Both the position numbers and the translations under genes were made by a program. A stretch of 55,432 nucleotides of DNA from Pseudomonas sp. ACM7. GTDB lineage: Bacteria > Pseudomonadota > Gammaproteobacteria > Pseudomonadales > Pseudomonadaceae. Of this stretch, positions 19,756 through 28,458 are shown one piece after another. Location: the NCBI RefSeq assembly GCF_004136015.1, contig NZ_CP024866.1:5250437-5305868 (forward strand), in the 5' to 3' direction. The stretch's first letter is position 1; the number at the start of each line of letters is the position of its first letter. A model generated the notes under the pieces. The model saw nothing but the letters and a program-made list of their open reading frames with translations, was not told where the DNA came from and ran no database searches.

Positions 19756-21321
19756 ATGTTCGCTTCAGCGACTGCTTCGAGCACCCCGTTGGTGGGTATC
19801 CAGCCAGCTGCGACACCTGTCGATGAGCCGTACCTGCTGGAGATCATCAACGTCAGCAAGGGATTTCCCGGTGTGGTGGCCTTGTCCGATGTGCAGCTTC
19901 GGGTACGCCCCGGTTCCGTGCTGGCCCTGATGGGCGAAAACGGCGCGGGCAAATCCACCCTGATGAAAATCATTGCCGGCATCTATCAGCCGGACGCCGG
20001 TGAATTGCGCCTGCGGGGCAAACCGGTGGTCTTCGAAACGCCATTGGCCGCGCTCCAGGCCGGGATCGCGATGATTCACCAGGAACTCAACCTGATGCCG
20101 CACATGAGCATCGCCGAGAACATCTGGATCGGCCGTGAGCAGCTCAACGGTTTCCACATGATCGACCACCGTGAAATGCATCGCTGCACGGCGAAACTGC
20201 TGGAACGCCTGCGGATCAACCTCGATCCGCAAGAGCAGGTCGGCAACCTGAGCATCGCCGAACGGCAGATGGTCGAGATCGCCAAAGCCGTGTCCTACGA
20301 TTCCGACATCCTGATCATGGATGAACCGACCTCGGCCATCACCGACAAGGAAGTCGCGCATCTGTTCTCGATCATTGCCGACCTCAAGAGTCAGGGCAAA
20401 GGCATCATCTACATCACCCATAAAATGAACGAAGTGTTCAGCATCGCCGATGAAGTGGCGGTGTTCCGTGACGGCGCCTACATCGGTTTGCAGCGGGCCG
20501 ACAGCATGGACGGCGACAGCCTGATTTCGATGATGGTCGGCCGCGAACTGAGCCAGTTGTTCCCGGCGCGTGAAAAGCCGATCGGCGATCTGCTGCTGTC
20601 GGTGCGCGACCTTAAACTGGACGGCATTTTCAAGGATGTTTCCTTCGACCTGCACGCCGGCGAGATCCTCGGCATTGCCGGGTTGATGGGCTCGGGGCGG
20701 ACCAACGTCGCCGAAGCGATTTTCGGCATCACCCCGAGCGACGGTGGCGAGATTCGTCTCGACGGCGAAGTGCTGCGCATCAGCGATCCGCACATGGCGA
20801 TCGAGAAGGGCTTCGCGTTACTGACCGAAGATCGCAAGCTCAGCGGCCTGTTCCCGTGCCTGTCGGTGCTGGAAAACATGGAAATGGCGGTGTTGCCGCA
20901 TTACGCCGGCCACGGTTTCATCCAGCAAAAAGCCCTGCGCGCCTTGTGCGAAGACATGTGCAAGAAGTTGCGGGTCAAAACCCCGTCGCTGGAACAGTGC
21001 ATCGACACCTTGTCCGGCGGTAATCAGCAGAAGGCATTGTTGGCTCGCTGGCTGATGACCAATCCGCGGATCCTGATTCTCGACGAGCCGACCCGCGGTA
21101 TCGACGTCGGCGCCAAGGTCGAGATCTACCGGCTCATTTCCTACCTCGCCAGCGAAGGCATGGCGGTGATCATGATTTCCTCGGAACTGCCCGAAGTGCT
21201 CGGCATGAGCGACCGGGTGATGGTCATGCACGAGGGCGACCTGATGGGCACCCTCGACCGCAGCGAAGCGACCCAGGAACGAGTGATGCAATTGGCCTCG
21301 GGCATGTCCGCGGTTCACTAA
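19756..21321 (+). CDS. iatA: Sugar (inositol) ABC transporter ATPase with two nucleotide-binding domains
   Basis: A 521-residue fused ATPase of the RbsA/MglA type. The first half has Walker [10 protein letters not shown], signature [14 protein letters not shown] and Walker B LIMDEP. The second half has a degenerate Walker A (GLMGSGRTN), [16 protein letters not shown] and [13 protein letters not shown]. This asymmetry is normal in the family. I chose ATG 19756 with GGAG 9 bases upstream; earlier in-frame starts exist at 19735 and 19741. It powers import of the ligand bound by the upstream periplasmic protein. Confidence 0.9.
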   Translation: MFASATASSTPLVGIQPAATPVDEPYLLEIINVSKGFPGVVALSDVQLRVRPGSVLALMGENGAGKSTLMKIIAGIYQPDAGELRLRGKPVVFETPLAALQAGIAMIHQELNLMPHMSIAENIWIGREQLNGFHMIDHREMHRCTAKLLERLRINLDPQEQVGNLSIAERQMVEIAKAVSYDSDILIMDEPTSAITDKEVAHLFSIIADLKSQGKGIIYITHKMNEVFSIADEVAVFRDGAYIGLQRADSMDGDSLISMMVGRELSQLFPAREKPIGDLLLSVRDLKLDGIFKDVSFDLHAGEILGIAGLMGSGRTNVAEAIFGITPSDGGEIRLDGEVLRISDPHMAIEKGFALLTEDRKLSGLFPCLSVLENMEMAVLPHYAGHGFIQQKALRALCEDMCKKLRVKTPSLEQCIDTLSGGNQQKALLARWLMTNPRILILDEPTRGIDVGAKVEIYRLISYLASEGMAVIMISSELPEVLGMSDRVMVMHEGDLMGTLDRSEATQERVMQLASGMSAVH

Positions 21322-21378
21322 TGGATGCCGGTGCTGGTTGTGGCCAGCGTCGGCGACGCGATAGAAGGGTGAGTGTTT

Positions 21379-22401
21379 ATGAACGCGATACTGGAAAACA
21401 AGCCAGCAACGGCACAGGTCAAGAGTCGCCCGCGCTTTCCGACCGAATTGAGTATTTTTCTTGTGCTGATTGGCATCGGCCTGGTCTTTGAAGTGTTTGG
21501 CTGGATCGTGCGCGACCAGAGCTTCCTGATGAACTCCCAGCGTCTGGTGCTGATGATCCTGCAGGTATCGATCATCGGTCTGCTGGCGATCGGCGTGACC
21601 CAGGTCATCATCACCACCGGTATTGACCTGTCTTCCGGTTCGGTGCTGGCGCTGTCGGCGATGATTGCCGCCAGTCTGGCCCAGACGTCGGACTTCGCTC
21701 GGGCAGTGTTCCCCTCGCTGACTGACTTGCCAGTGTGGATCCCGGTGATTGTCGGGCTCGGGGTGGGACTGCTGGCGGGGGCGATCAACGGCAGCATCAT
21801 TGCCATCACCGGTATCCCGCCGTTCATTGCCACCCTCGGCATGATGGTCTCGGCCCGTGGCCTTGCGCGTTACTACACCGAAGGCCAACCGGTGAGCATG
21901 CTCTCGGATTCCTACACGGCCATCGGACACGGCGCGATGCCGGTGATCATTTTCCTGGTGGTTGCGGTGATCTTTCACATCGCCCTGCGTTACACCAAGT
22001 ACGGCAAATACACCTACGCCATCGGCGGCAACATGCAGGCGGCGCGTACCTCGGGGATCAACGTCAAGCGGCATCTGGTGATCGTCTACAGCATCGCCGG
22101 GTTGCTGGCAGGCCTGGCGGGTGTGGTGGCGTCGGCACGGGCCGCGACCGGGCAGGCCGGGATGGGCATGTCTTATGAGCTGGACGCGATTGCCGCGGCC
22201 GTGATCGGCGGCACCAGCCTGGCCGGCGGAGTAGGGCGCATCACCGGCACGGTCATCGGCGCACTGATCCTCGGGGTCATGGCCAGCGGTTTCACCTTCG
22301 TCGGCGTCGATGCTTACATTCAGGACATCATCAAAGGCCTGATCATCGTGGTGGCAGTGGTCATCGATCAGTACCGCAACAAGCGCAAACTCAAGCGCTG
22401 A
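21379..22401 (+). CDS. iatP: Sugar (inositol) ABC transporter permease
   Basis: A 340-residue RbsC-type permease with about eight to ten hydrophobic segments. The family signature is visible in TTGIDLSSGSVLALSAM, AIGGNMQAARTSGINV and GGTSLAGGVGRITGT. ATG 21379 has AAGGGTGAG upstream. It is the last gene of the inositol cluster and is followed by a 9-bp hairpin at 22423-22447. It would form the membrane channel with two copies in the inner membrane. Confidence 0.9.
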   Translation: MNAILENKPATAQVKSRPRFPTELSIFLVLIGIGLVFEVFGWIVRDQSFLMNSQRLVLMILQVSIIGLLAIGVTQVIITTGIDLSSGSVLALSAMIAASLAQTSDFARAVFPSLTDLPVWIPVIVGLGVGLLAGAINGSIIAITGIPPFIATLGMMVSARGLARYYTEGQPVSMLSDSYTAIGHGAMPVIIFLVVAVIFHIALRYTKYGKYTYAIGGNMQAARTSGINVKRHLVIVYSIAGLLAGLAGVVASARAATGQAGMGMSYELDAIAAAVIGGTSLAGGVGRITGTVIGALILGVMASGFTFVGVDAYIQDIIKGLIIVVAVVIDQYRNKRKLKR

Positions 22402-22422
22402 GCCTCAGATAAAGCAGCCAAT

Positions 22423-22447
22423 GCGCCACGCCTGTCCCGCGTGGCGC
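22423..22447 (+). terminator. Probable terminator of the inositol cluster
   Basis: A perfect 9-bp stem GCGCCACGC/GCGTGGCGC has a 7-base loop, followed by only a loose T-rich tract. In the rest of the 328-base gap to the next gene I see no gene. Confidence 0.5.
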
Positions 22448-22729
22448 AACCATTTGTCTTCTATATACAGCCGCGTGATTGAATTTCTTGCTATAAACGC
22501 ACTCCGATAACCACCGCAAAGGCTGCCGTAGAGCACTTTCAGGGCTTTGTCGGACAAATTCGCTGTCTTTTCAGTTGCTGAGGCCTCAAGTCGGCCTTAG
22601 ACTGCCGCCCCTCGTAAATTGAGTGCCGGGTGGCGCTTGGAATTAAACGGCGCCGTTCCGATGGCCGACCCAGGTCCGCCGGAACGCTCCCTAATTCGCC
22701 TTAATGCACGTTTTTTTATAGAGATATCA

Positions 22730-23134
22730 ATGACAAAGGACAAGTTGCTGGCCATGCCGGCGGATGACTACATGAATGCCGAGCAACATGCTTTTTTCTC
22801 TGAGCTGTTGCAGAACATGAAAGTCGAAACCCATGAGCGCATCGAACAGAACCGCATCGCCATCGAAAGCCTGGACACCCCGGCCGATCCGGCCGACGCT
22901 GCTTCTGTTGAAGAAGAGCGCACCTGGCTGGTGAACGCGATCGATCGCGACCAGCGCATGCTGCCTCAGTTGGAACAGGCTCTGGAACGCATCAAAGAAG
23001 ACAGCTTCGGCTGGTGCGACGACAGCGGCGAGGCCATTGGCCTGAAGCGCCTGCTGATCAGCCCGACCACCAAATACTGCATCGAAGCTCAAGAGCGTCA
23101 CGAACAGATCGACAAGCACCAGCGTCAGGCCTGA
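22730..23134 (+). CDS. DksA/TraR-family regulator with a two-cysteine finger (DksA2-like)
   Basis: A 134-residue protein: a coiled-coil hairpin (about 30-90, with TPADPADAASVEEE at the tip region) followed by a C-terminal globular part FGWCDDSGEAIGLKRLL...TKYCIEAQE. Canonical DksA has four zinc-binding cysteines (CxxC...CxxC). Here it is CxxS...CxxA, the pattern of Pseudomonas DksA2, which works without zinc and binds the RNA polymerase secondary channel. I start at ATG 22730; the longer frame from 22619 lacks support. I saw no clear Zur box upstream. A strong terminator follows. Confidence 0.82.
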   Translation: MTKDKLLAMPADDYMNAEQHAFFSELLQNMKVETHERIEQNRIAIESLDTPADPADAASVEEERTWLVNAIDRDQRMLPQLEQALERIKEDSFGWCDDSGEAIGLKRLLISPTTKYCIEAQERHEQIDKHQRQA

Positions 23135-23141
23135 TTCTGCG

Positions 23142-23170
23142 AGGCAACCCATTTAATGTGGGTTGCCTTT
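23142..23170 (+). terminator. Rho-independent terminator after the DksA-like gene
   Basis: AGGCAACCCA (23142-23151) pairs with TGGGTTGCCT (23159-23168) around a 7-base loop and ends in TTT. A REP pair begins immediately after it. Confidence 0.75.
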
Positions 23171-23247
23171 GAAAAGATCGCAGCCTTCGGCAGCTCCTAC
23201 GGGTTTAAGCGAACTCCTGTAGGAGCTGCCGAAGGCTGCGATCTTTG
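23171..23247. repeat. REP pair
   Basis: AAAAGATCGCAGCCTTCGGC and GTAGGAGCTGCCGAAGGCTG face outward, so the order is inverted relative to most pairs in this window. Confidence 0.9.
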
Positions 23248-23385
23248 CTTTTTGACGTCTGCGAAAAATCCTGCGCACTTCTATTGATCTGCTGCAACGC
23301 CCACTACTAATGGACCATAGATAATGGCCTTGTAGTGGCGTTTAATGCCGATACAACAATTAGAATGACTCGGGGGATGACGAAG

Positions 23386-24990
23386 ATGACGCGTGACGGA
23401 TCTGTGGTTGCAGCAGTGTCTGCACCCGTACTTTTGCCGAAAAACCTTTGGCTGACGCCGACCCTGCAAAGCATCGCCCTGATGCTGTTGTTGTGCGGCA
23501 TGACGCTGGGCGGCTGGTCGCTTTACCTTGGCCTGCCATTGGCGGTGCTGGTGATCTGGCTACCTCGCTTACGCTCGCGCGCCATCCCTGAGGCAGCCCC
23601 CGTCGACAGCGCCAGCGCGATTGCCGAGTTGACTCGCGATCTTTCCTACACCACCAGTCATAACGCGTTGTCTGCCGCCGGTGTGGCCTTTTCGGTCAAG
23701 CAACTGGCCGACAAACTGCAATCGCAGCTCGGTGCCGCGGCGCAGATAGTCAGCAACGCCGAAGTGATGATCGCGACCGAACAAGCCACCTCGACACTCA
23801 GTCGGGAAGCCCTCAGTGCGGCCAGCGAGGCCCATCGGAGCAGCGCGGCAGGACGTACGGAGTTGATCGAGTCCATCGCCCGTATGCATCAACTCAGTCA
23901 GCGCGCCAGTAACAGCCGTGAACTGATCGAAGCCCTGAGCCTGCGCAGTGACGATATCCAACGGGTCACCCTGGTGATCCAGTCCATTGCCAGCCAGACC
24001 AATCTGCTGGCATTGAACGCGGCTATCGAGGCGGCGCGGGCCGGCGAGCATGGTCGCGGATTTGCGGTAGTGGCCGATGAGGTTCGCGGTCTGGCCGCGC
24101 GCACGGCGACGGCCACTGGCGAAGTCGGGGAGATGGTCGCTGATATTCAGCAACGCACCGCGCAAGTGGTGGAGCAGATCCGTCAACTGTCCAGCGACCT
24201 CGACACCGGTGTCGAACAGGTCGAGCACACCGGTCAGCACCTGGAGAACATTGCACGTCTGGCCGCTGGCGTCGAAAGCCAGGTCGGGGAAATCGCCAGG
24301 GGCGCCGACACCAACCGCGAACAACTCGATAGTCTGTTTCACGCCATCGAACAGATGCGCAGCGACCTGGCGATCAGTGACCAACAGACCCAGCGCCTGG
24401 CCCAGGCCGCGGTGCAAATGGAAGGTCAGGCCGAAACCATCAGCGAGCGCCTCGCCGAAGTCGGGCTGGATGACTATCACCAACGGATTTATGACCTGGC
24501 CCGCGAAGGCGCGAGTCAGATCGCGGCGCGCTTTGAAGCGGATATCGACGAGGGCCGCGTGAGCCTCGATGACCTGTTTGACCGCAATTACCAAACCATT
24601 CCCAACACCAGCCCGGCCAAATACCAGACCCGCTTCGATCGCTACGCCGATCAGGTCTTGCCGGCGATCCAGGAACCCTTGTTGCCGCGCCATGAGGGCC
24701 TGGTGTTCGCCATTGCCTGTACGCAGCAGGGCTATGTGCCGACCCACAACAAGGTCTTCAGCCAACCACTGACCGGTGATGCGCAGGTCGATACCTTGCA
24801 GAACCGCACCAAACGCAAATTCGCCGACCGCACCGGGATCCGCTGTGGCAGCCATCAGCAGGCCGTACTGCTGCAAACCTACACCCGCGACACCGGTGAG
24901 CTGATGCACGACCTCTCAGTGCCGATCATGCTCAAGGACCGGCATTGGGGTGGTCTGCGATTGGGTTACAAGCCGGAAAACCCTCGTTGA
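23386..24990 (+). CDS. Methyl-accepting chemotaxis protein without a periplasmic domain, C-terminal sensor
   Basis: 534 residues from ATG 23386, preceded by GGGGGA at 23372-23377. Two hydrophobic segments at about 20-62 ([16 protein letters not shown]) are separated by only a few residues, so there is no periplasmic sensor. The signalling domain (about 90-345) contains the invariant hairpin [20 protein letters not shown]. After it, residues about 375-530 form a cytoplasmic module with [24 protein letters not shown] and [15 protein letters not shown] judge this Cache-like, from similar transducers I remember. It should signal to CheA from a cytoplasmic ligand or redox cue. Confidence 0.8.
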   Translation: MTRDGSVVAAVSAPVLLPKNLWLTPTLQSIALMLLLCGMTLGGWSLYLGLPLAVLVIWLPRLRSRAIPEAAPVDSASAIAELTRDLSYTTSHNALSAAGVAFSVKQLADKLQSQLGAAAQIVSNAEVMIATEQATSTLSREALSAASEAHRSSAAGRTELIESIARMHQLSQRASNSRELIEALSLRSDDIQRVTLVIQSIASQTNLLALNAAIEAARAGEHGRGFAVVADEVRGLAARTATATGEVGEMVADIQQRTAQVVEQIRQLSSDLDTGVEQVEHTGQHLENIARLAAGVESQVGEIARGADTNREQLDSLFHAIEQMRSDLAISDQQTQRLAQAAVQMEGQAETISERLAEVGLDDYHQRIYDLAREGASQIAARFEADIDEGRVSLDDLFDRNYQTIPNTSPAKYQTRFDRYADQVLPAIQEPLLPRHEGLVFAIACTQQGYVPTHNKVFSQPLTGDAQVDTLQNRTKRKFADRTGIRCGSHQQAVLLQTYTRDTGELMHDLSVPIMLKDRHWGGLRLGYKPENPR

Positions 24991-25000
24991 GACCCATAGA

Positions 25001-25098
25001 TGTAGGAGCTGTCGAGTGCAACGAGGCTGCGATCTTTTGATCTTCGCTTTTAAAACATCAAAAGATCGCAGCCTCGTTGCACTCGACAGCTCCTACAG
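25001..25098. repeat. REP pair
   Basis: TGTAGGAGCTGTCGAGTGCA and its inverted partner surround a TTTTAAAA-type centre. It separates the convergent transducer and DUF2789 genes. Confidence 0.92.
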
Positions 25099-25105
25099 AT
25101 GCAGG

Positions 25106-25345
25106 CTAGTGAGTCTGATGCATGCGCAGGTTCAGGTCGTCGACCACCCGCGCCCAATCAGCGTCTTCACGCAATTGTTCTTTCAGGAAGCCGGCCTGCT
25201 GCGGGGTCCAGAACTCGGCATCGATGAGTTTTTTGTTGTCAGCCAAGGGCGAATGGCTGGCGATGAAATCGTCGATGGCTTTCTCGTTGGAGTCCAGACC
25301 GAGTTGGTCGAACAAGCCTTTCAAGTCATGTATGGGTGAATCCAT
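25106..25345 (-). CDS. DUF2789 family protein
   Basis: 79 residues from ATG 25345, with AAGGAG 6 bases upstream; an ATG 6 bases earlier abuts the ribosome binding site and is less likely. The start MDSPIHDLKGLFDQLGL and the FWTPQQAGFLKEQL segment are typical of DUF2789, a small helical family common in Pseudomonas, function unknown. Predicted soluble and acidic. Monocistronic. Confidence 0.78.
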   Translation of the reverse strand: MDSPIHDLKGLFDQLGLDSNEKAIDDFIASHSPLADNKKLIDAEFWTPQQAGFLKEQLREDADWARVVDDLNLRMHQTH

Positions 25346-25476
25346 GTTCATCTCCTTGCGGGTCGCGTCGAGTGCGAGATCTGAGGGGCGGCTTCATTGC
25401 ATCTGAGGGAGCCGCGCTTCAGGAGTTCGATGGCGATGTTCGTAAGCAAAAATGAGCATAGACTGCAAACCGACTA

Positions 25477-25707
25477 TCAGGCTTTCAATGCGCCTTCATC
25501 GACTGCAAGCTTCAGCGCCTTGGCGGCTTCCTGCGCAGCGATGGCGGCGACGTCCGACGTCTTGAACCAGCGATCCTTCTCGACCTGGTGATACGTCACG
25601 GTGGTCAGCGGTGGTTTGGCGCGCATGATAATGACTGCCTGGAATTCGCCTTCGACTTCTCTGGCTTCGCCCCGGATAAAAAATTCACCGATATCAAATT
25701 CCGTCAC
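25477..25707 (-). CDS. Small conserved protein, 76 aa, GTG start
   Basis: The frame starts at GTG 25707 with GGAAGG upstream; no in-frame ATG is well placed. The protein begins MTEFDIGEFFIRGEAREVEG, has a central beta-rich part, then a basic segment VEKDRWFKTSDV and an Ala-rich helix. I believe it belongs to a Pseudomonas family of unknown function (possibly DUF6555, from memory). Transcribed in the same direction as its neighbours but separated by over 100 bases on each side. Confidence 0.65.
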   Translation of the reverse strand: MTEFDIGEFFIRGEAREVEGEFQAVIIMRAKPPLTTVTYHQVEKDRWFKTSDVAAIAAQEAAKALKLAVDEGALKA

Positions 25708-25863
25708 GTAGCAGCCTTCCCTTGAAATATTCTGTTGTTTTGAACGCCGCCCACCCTGGGGACGGGTTTCATTGGTCGGGCAGTATGGCAGTAGTTGTAT
25801 GCCGGCGGCTGAGTTAAGTCGCCGGCATGACGAAGCGTCTATGGAATTGAACGGGCGGGACCG

Positions 25864-26112
25864 TCAACTGCGTAACTCGAGCGAGCGGGCAAGGGCGCAG
25901 GCTTCGTTATGATTGCCGCGGAAACCTCTGACGCGGCCGGTGGAAATTTCCTTGATATGAAAAAAGGCATTGCCGGCCAGAATGACCCGAAAGCGTGGCC
26001 GGGCGAGCTCTTCAGGGTAGTATTCATGCGATTGAAACATCCCCGGGGGCAGTGTCCTCGAGCTGTTCGTATTGGGCGCCTGAGGGTGAGCAAAATGTGT
26101 CAGCGTGCACAT
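25864..26112 (-). CDS. Small conserved protein, 82 aa, unknown function
   Basis: I start at ATG 26112, with AAAGGAC about 6 bases upstream, rather than the longer open frame to 26352. The N-terminal third is polar (MCTLTHFAHPQAPNTNSS). The C-terminal part, PRFRVILAGNAFFHIKEIST, followed by RVRGFRGNHNEACALARSLE, looks like a small alpha/beta fold and is coding-like. I recognise no named domain. The 434 bases between it and the next gene are AT-richer and hold no gene I can support. Confidence 0.6.
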   Translation of the reverse strand: MCTLTHFAHPQAPNTNSSRTLPPGMFQSHEYYPEELARPRFRVILAGNAFFHIKEISTGRVRGFRGNHNEACALARSLELRS

Positions 26113-26546
26113 ATGAAGTCCTTTTCGTTGTTTTACCGACGTGTGTACGTGGTTTTGGGTAGTCTCGATGAGCATCGCTGCTCTAGAATCACCGTCAGTG
26201 TTTGGCGATCGATGTTCATCTAAAGCAATTTTTTGCTGGCGATATGTCGGAAAAGTGCTTTTGTTAAAGAGATTTTTCCCTAAAGTTGGTAGTCCCGTTT
26301 TTCTGGCCGTCGCAAGGGCTTTTTCCTTCAACCTCTGACGAACGCCAGGCAAGACGACGTGAGTGTTGTTCCAGTAGTCTTCTCAAGCCTCGCGATGGAT
26401 GAGCCCTCTGCTCGTTTCAGGATTTCAACCTGGGCCTTTTTGCGACACCTTCGGCATTGCCGCTTTTTTCTGCTGTGCGCTGTTTTCCTGTGTGCAGCAT
26501 CATTTTCAGATGTGGGGATGTTTCCTTGGCAGTAAGTAATCTCGAT

Positions 26547-26996
26547 ATGCATGCTTTGTTCGTGCTGGGTGATTTGCGCGCAAAGCTGGTTAAACAGTTC
26601 CAGTCACGTTTTGTTTACATCACCGAACAGAACGCTGAAGGCATTTATATTGCCGAGATCGACACCGAAGAGGCGCTGGTGGTTGATGACAAACCCGGGC
26701 TTAAACTCAAGGTCGGCGATCATTTCAGCGCCTCTGTATTGCCCAGCCGCGAAGGCGGCAAGCTGGACATCAAGTTCCGCGAAATCAAACTGACGGTGTA
26801 CGGCCTGGGTGATTACGCGTTCGTCACCACCGCTGATGGCCATGGGATCGTGTTCAAGGAAGGCCATAGCGTGGTGATGGTGTTCGCCGCTCACCAACAG
26901 TTGCAGGAAGGCCTGACCAAAACCCTGAAAGCCGTCACCGCCAAGGCTGCCAAGTGGCGCAAAGGGGAACTGGTCACCTTCAAGGCCAGCGAATAA
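26547..26996 (+). CDS. Hypothetical protein, 149 aa
   Basis: A coding-like frame starting at ATG 26547 or, with a better GGGGA ribosome site, at TTG 26526. It begins MHALFVLGDLRAKLVKQF; the middle has acidic beta-type segments (NAEGIYIAEIDTEEALVVDD) and the end is basic (AAKWRKGELVTFKASE). No signal peptide, membrane segment or catalytic motif is evident. Its stop codon overlaps the next small frame by one base (TAATG), suggesting coupling. Function unknown. Confidence 0.6.
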   Translation: MHALFVLGDLRAKLVKQFQSRFVYITEQNAEGIYIAEIDTEEALVVDDKPGLKLKVGDHFSASVLPSREGGKLDIKFREIKLTVYGLGDYAFVTTADGHGIVFKEGHSVVMVFAAHQQLQEGLTKTLKAVTAKAAKWRKGELVTFKASE

Positions 26997-27118
26997 TGAC
27001 CCTGACCCGCGCCGACTTCCACGAACAGAACCAGGCCAGTGCGCAAGCCGAAGCCCAGCGGCTGTTCGATCAGAAGGCCGTTTTGCAAGGTGCATGGCTG
27101 GGTTGGGTGGCGTCATAG
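26996..27118 (+). CDS. Possible 40-residue protein coupled to the preceding gene
   Basis: The ATG at 26996 shares its A with the upstream TAA stop. The frame reads MTLTRADFHEQNQASAQAEA and ends ...GAWLGWVAS at TAG 27116-27118. A Gln/Ala-rich amphipathic helix followed by a Trp-rich tail looks translated rather than random. It has no ribosome site of its own and would depend on coupling. It could also be the N-terminal piece of a longer lost gene. Confidence 0.45.
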   Translation: MTLTRADFHEQNQASAQAEAQRLFDQKAVLQGAWLGWVAS

Positions 27119-27317
27119 ATCTATACGTTACGTCCGGCGGAGTACGCCAGCATGGTACGAAGAGCGCTGTCGCGCTTGCAGGAACCTCCCGAAAACTGAT
27201 TGACCTCCCTCGAAAGCAGGAACCTCTACTACAGTCAGTGGACTGAGTATTCAGAGGCTTTGCGGTCTTCTGCCAGGCCATCCTGCTATTGCTGTGAACA
27301 GCACGAGGTGCAAAAGA

Positions 27318-28334
27318 ATGAACGGATTTCGACGGTTGCTGGCCGCTACTATGGCCACTTTCGGATTGTTGGCTTCACCCGTTCCGGTGTTCGCTGCCCA
27401 GGCGCCGATCCACTTCGCCGATCTGAACTGGGAAAGCGGCAGCCTGATCACCGATATCCTGCGGATCATTGTCGAGAAGGGCTACGGGCTGCCGACCGAT
27501 ACCTTGCCGGGGACGACCATCACCCTGGAGACCGCACTGGCCAACAATGACATTCAGGTCATTGGCGAAGAGTGGGCCGGTCGCAGTCCGGTCTGGGTCA
27601 AGGCTGAGGCCGAAGGCAAAGTCGCGAGTCTGGGCGATACGGTCAAGGGCGCCACCGAAGGTTGGTGGGTGCCCGAATATGTAATCAAGGGCGACCCGGC
27701 GAAAGGCATCAAGCCGCTGGCGCCGGGCCTGCGCAGTGTCAGCGACCTGCCGAAATACAAGGACGTGTTCAGAGATCCGGAAACCCCGGGCAAGGGGCGC
27801 TTCCTCAACAGCCCGATCGGCTGGACGTCGGAAGTGGTCAACAAACAGAAACTCAAGGCGTATGGGCTGGACGACAGCTATGTGAATTTTCGCAGCGGCT
27901 CCGGGGCAGCGCTGGATGCGGAGATCAGTTCTTCGATTCGGCGCGGCAAACCGGTGCTGTTCTATTACTGGTCGCCTACGCCGTTGCTCGGCCGCTTCAA
28001 ACTGGTTCAGCTGGAAGAGCCGCCGTTCGACGCCGATGCCTGGAAAACCCTGACCGACGCCGACCACCCGAATCCGAAACCGACGCGCTCACTGCCCTCC
28101 AAGCTGTCCATTGGCGTGTCCACGCCATTCCAGAAACAGTATCCGCAGATTGCCGAGTTCTTCACCAAGGTCGACTTGCCAATCGATCCATTGAACAAGG
28201 CGCTGGCCGAGATGAGCGAAAAACATACCCCGCCACGGCAGGCGGCGCAGGCGTTCATGAAGGCGCACCCGGACGTGTGGCAGGCCTGGGTGCCCAAGGA
28301 TGTGGCGGATAAAGTCTCCGCCGAACTGAAATAA
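27318..28334 (+). CDS. ProX-like glycine betaine/proline-type ABC substrate-binding protein
   Basis: 338 residues from ATG 27318 (GAGGTG 7 bases upstream). A signal peptide of about 27 residues ends VFAAQA. The mature protein opens HFADLNWESGSLITDILRII and has GWWVPEYVIKG, the OpuAC-type compatible-solute binding fold. Family members bind quaternary amines or similar osmolytes. No permease or ATPase gene adjoins, so it either serves a transporter elsewhere or works as an orphan receptor. The 199 bases upstream contain CAGGAACCTC twice (27179, 27217). A REP pair follows. Confidence 0.78.
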   Translation: MNGFRRLLAATMATFGLLASPVPVFAAQAPIHFADLNWESGSLITDILRIIVEKGYGLPTDTLPGTTITLETALANNDIQVIGEEWAGRSPVWVKAEAEGKVASLGDTVKGATEGWWVPEYVIKGDPAKGIKPLAPGLRSVSDLPKYKDVFRDPETPGKGRFLNSPIGWTSEVVNKQKLKAYGLDDSYVNFRSGSGAALDAEISSSIRRGKPVLFYYWSPTPLLGRFKLVQLEEPPFDADAWKTLTDADHPNPKPTRSLPSKLSIGVSTPFQKQYPQIAEFFTKVDLPIDPLNKALAEMSEKHTPPRQAAQAFMKAHPDVWQAWVPKDVADKVSAELK

Positions 28335-28343
28335 ACCGATAAT

Positions 28344-28429
28344 CCTGTAGGAGTTGCCGCAGGCTGCGATCTTTTGACTTTGTTTTTAACAACAAGATCA
28401 AAAGATCGCAGGCTTCGCCAGCTCCTACA
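28344..28429. repeat. REP pair
   Basis: CCTGTAGGAGTTGCCGCAGG and a diverged inverted partner (GCAGGCTTCGCCAGCTCCTAC) lie between convergent genes. Confidence 0.9.
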
Positions 28430-28458
28430 TGAAGCGGGTACATCCGGTAGATCGATGA

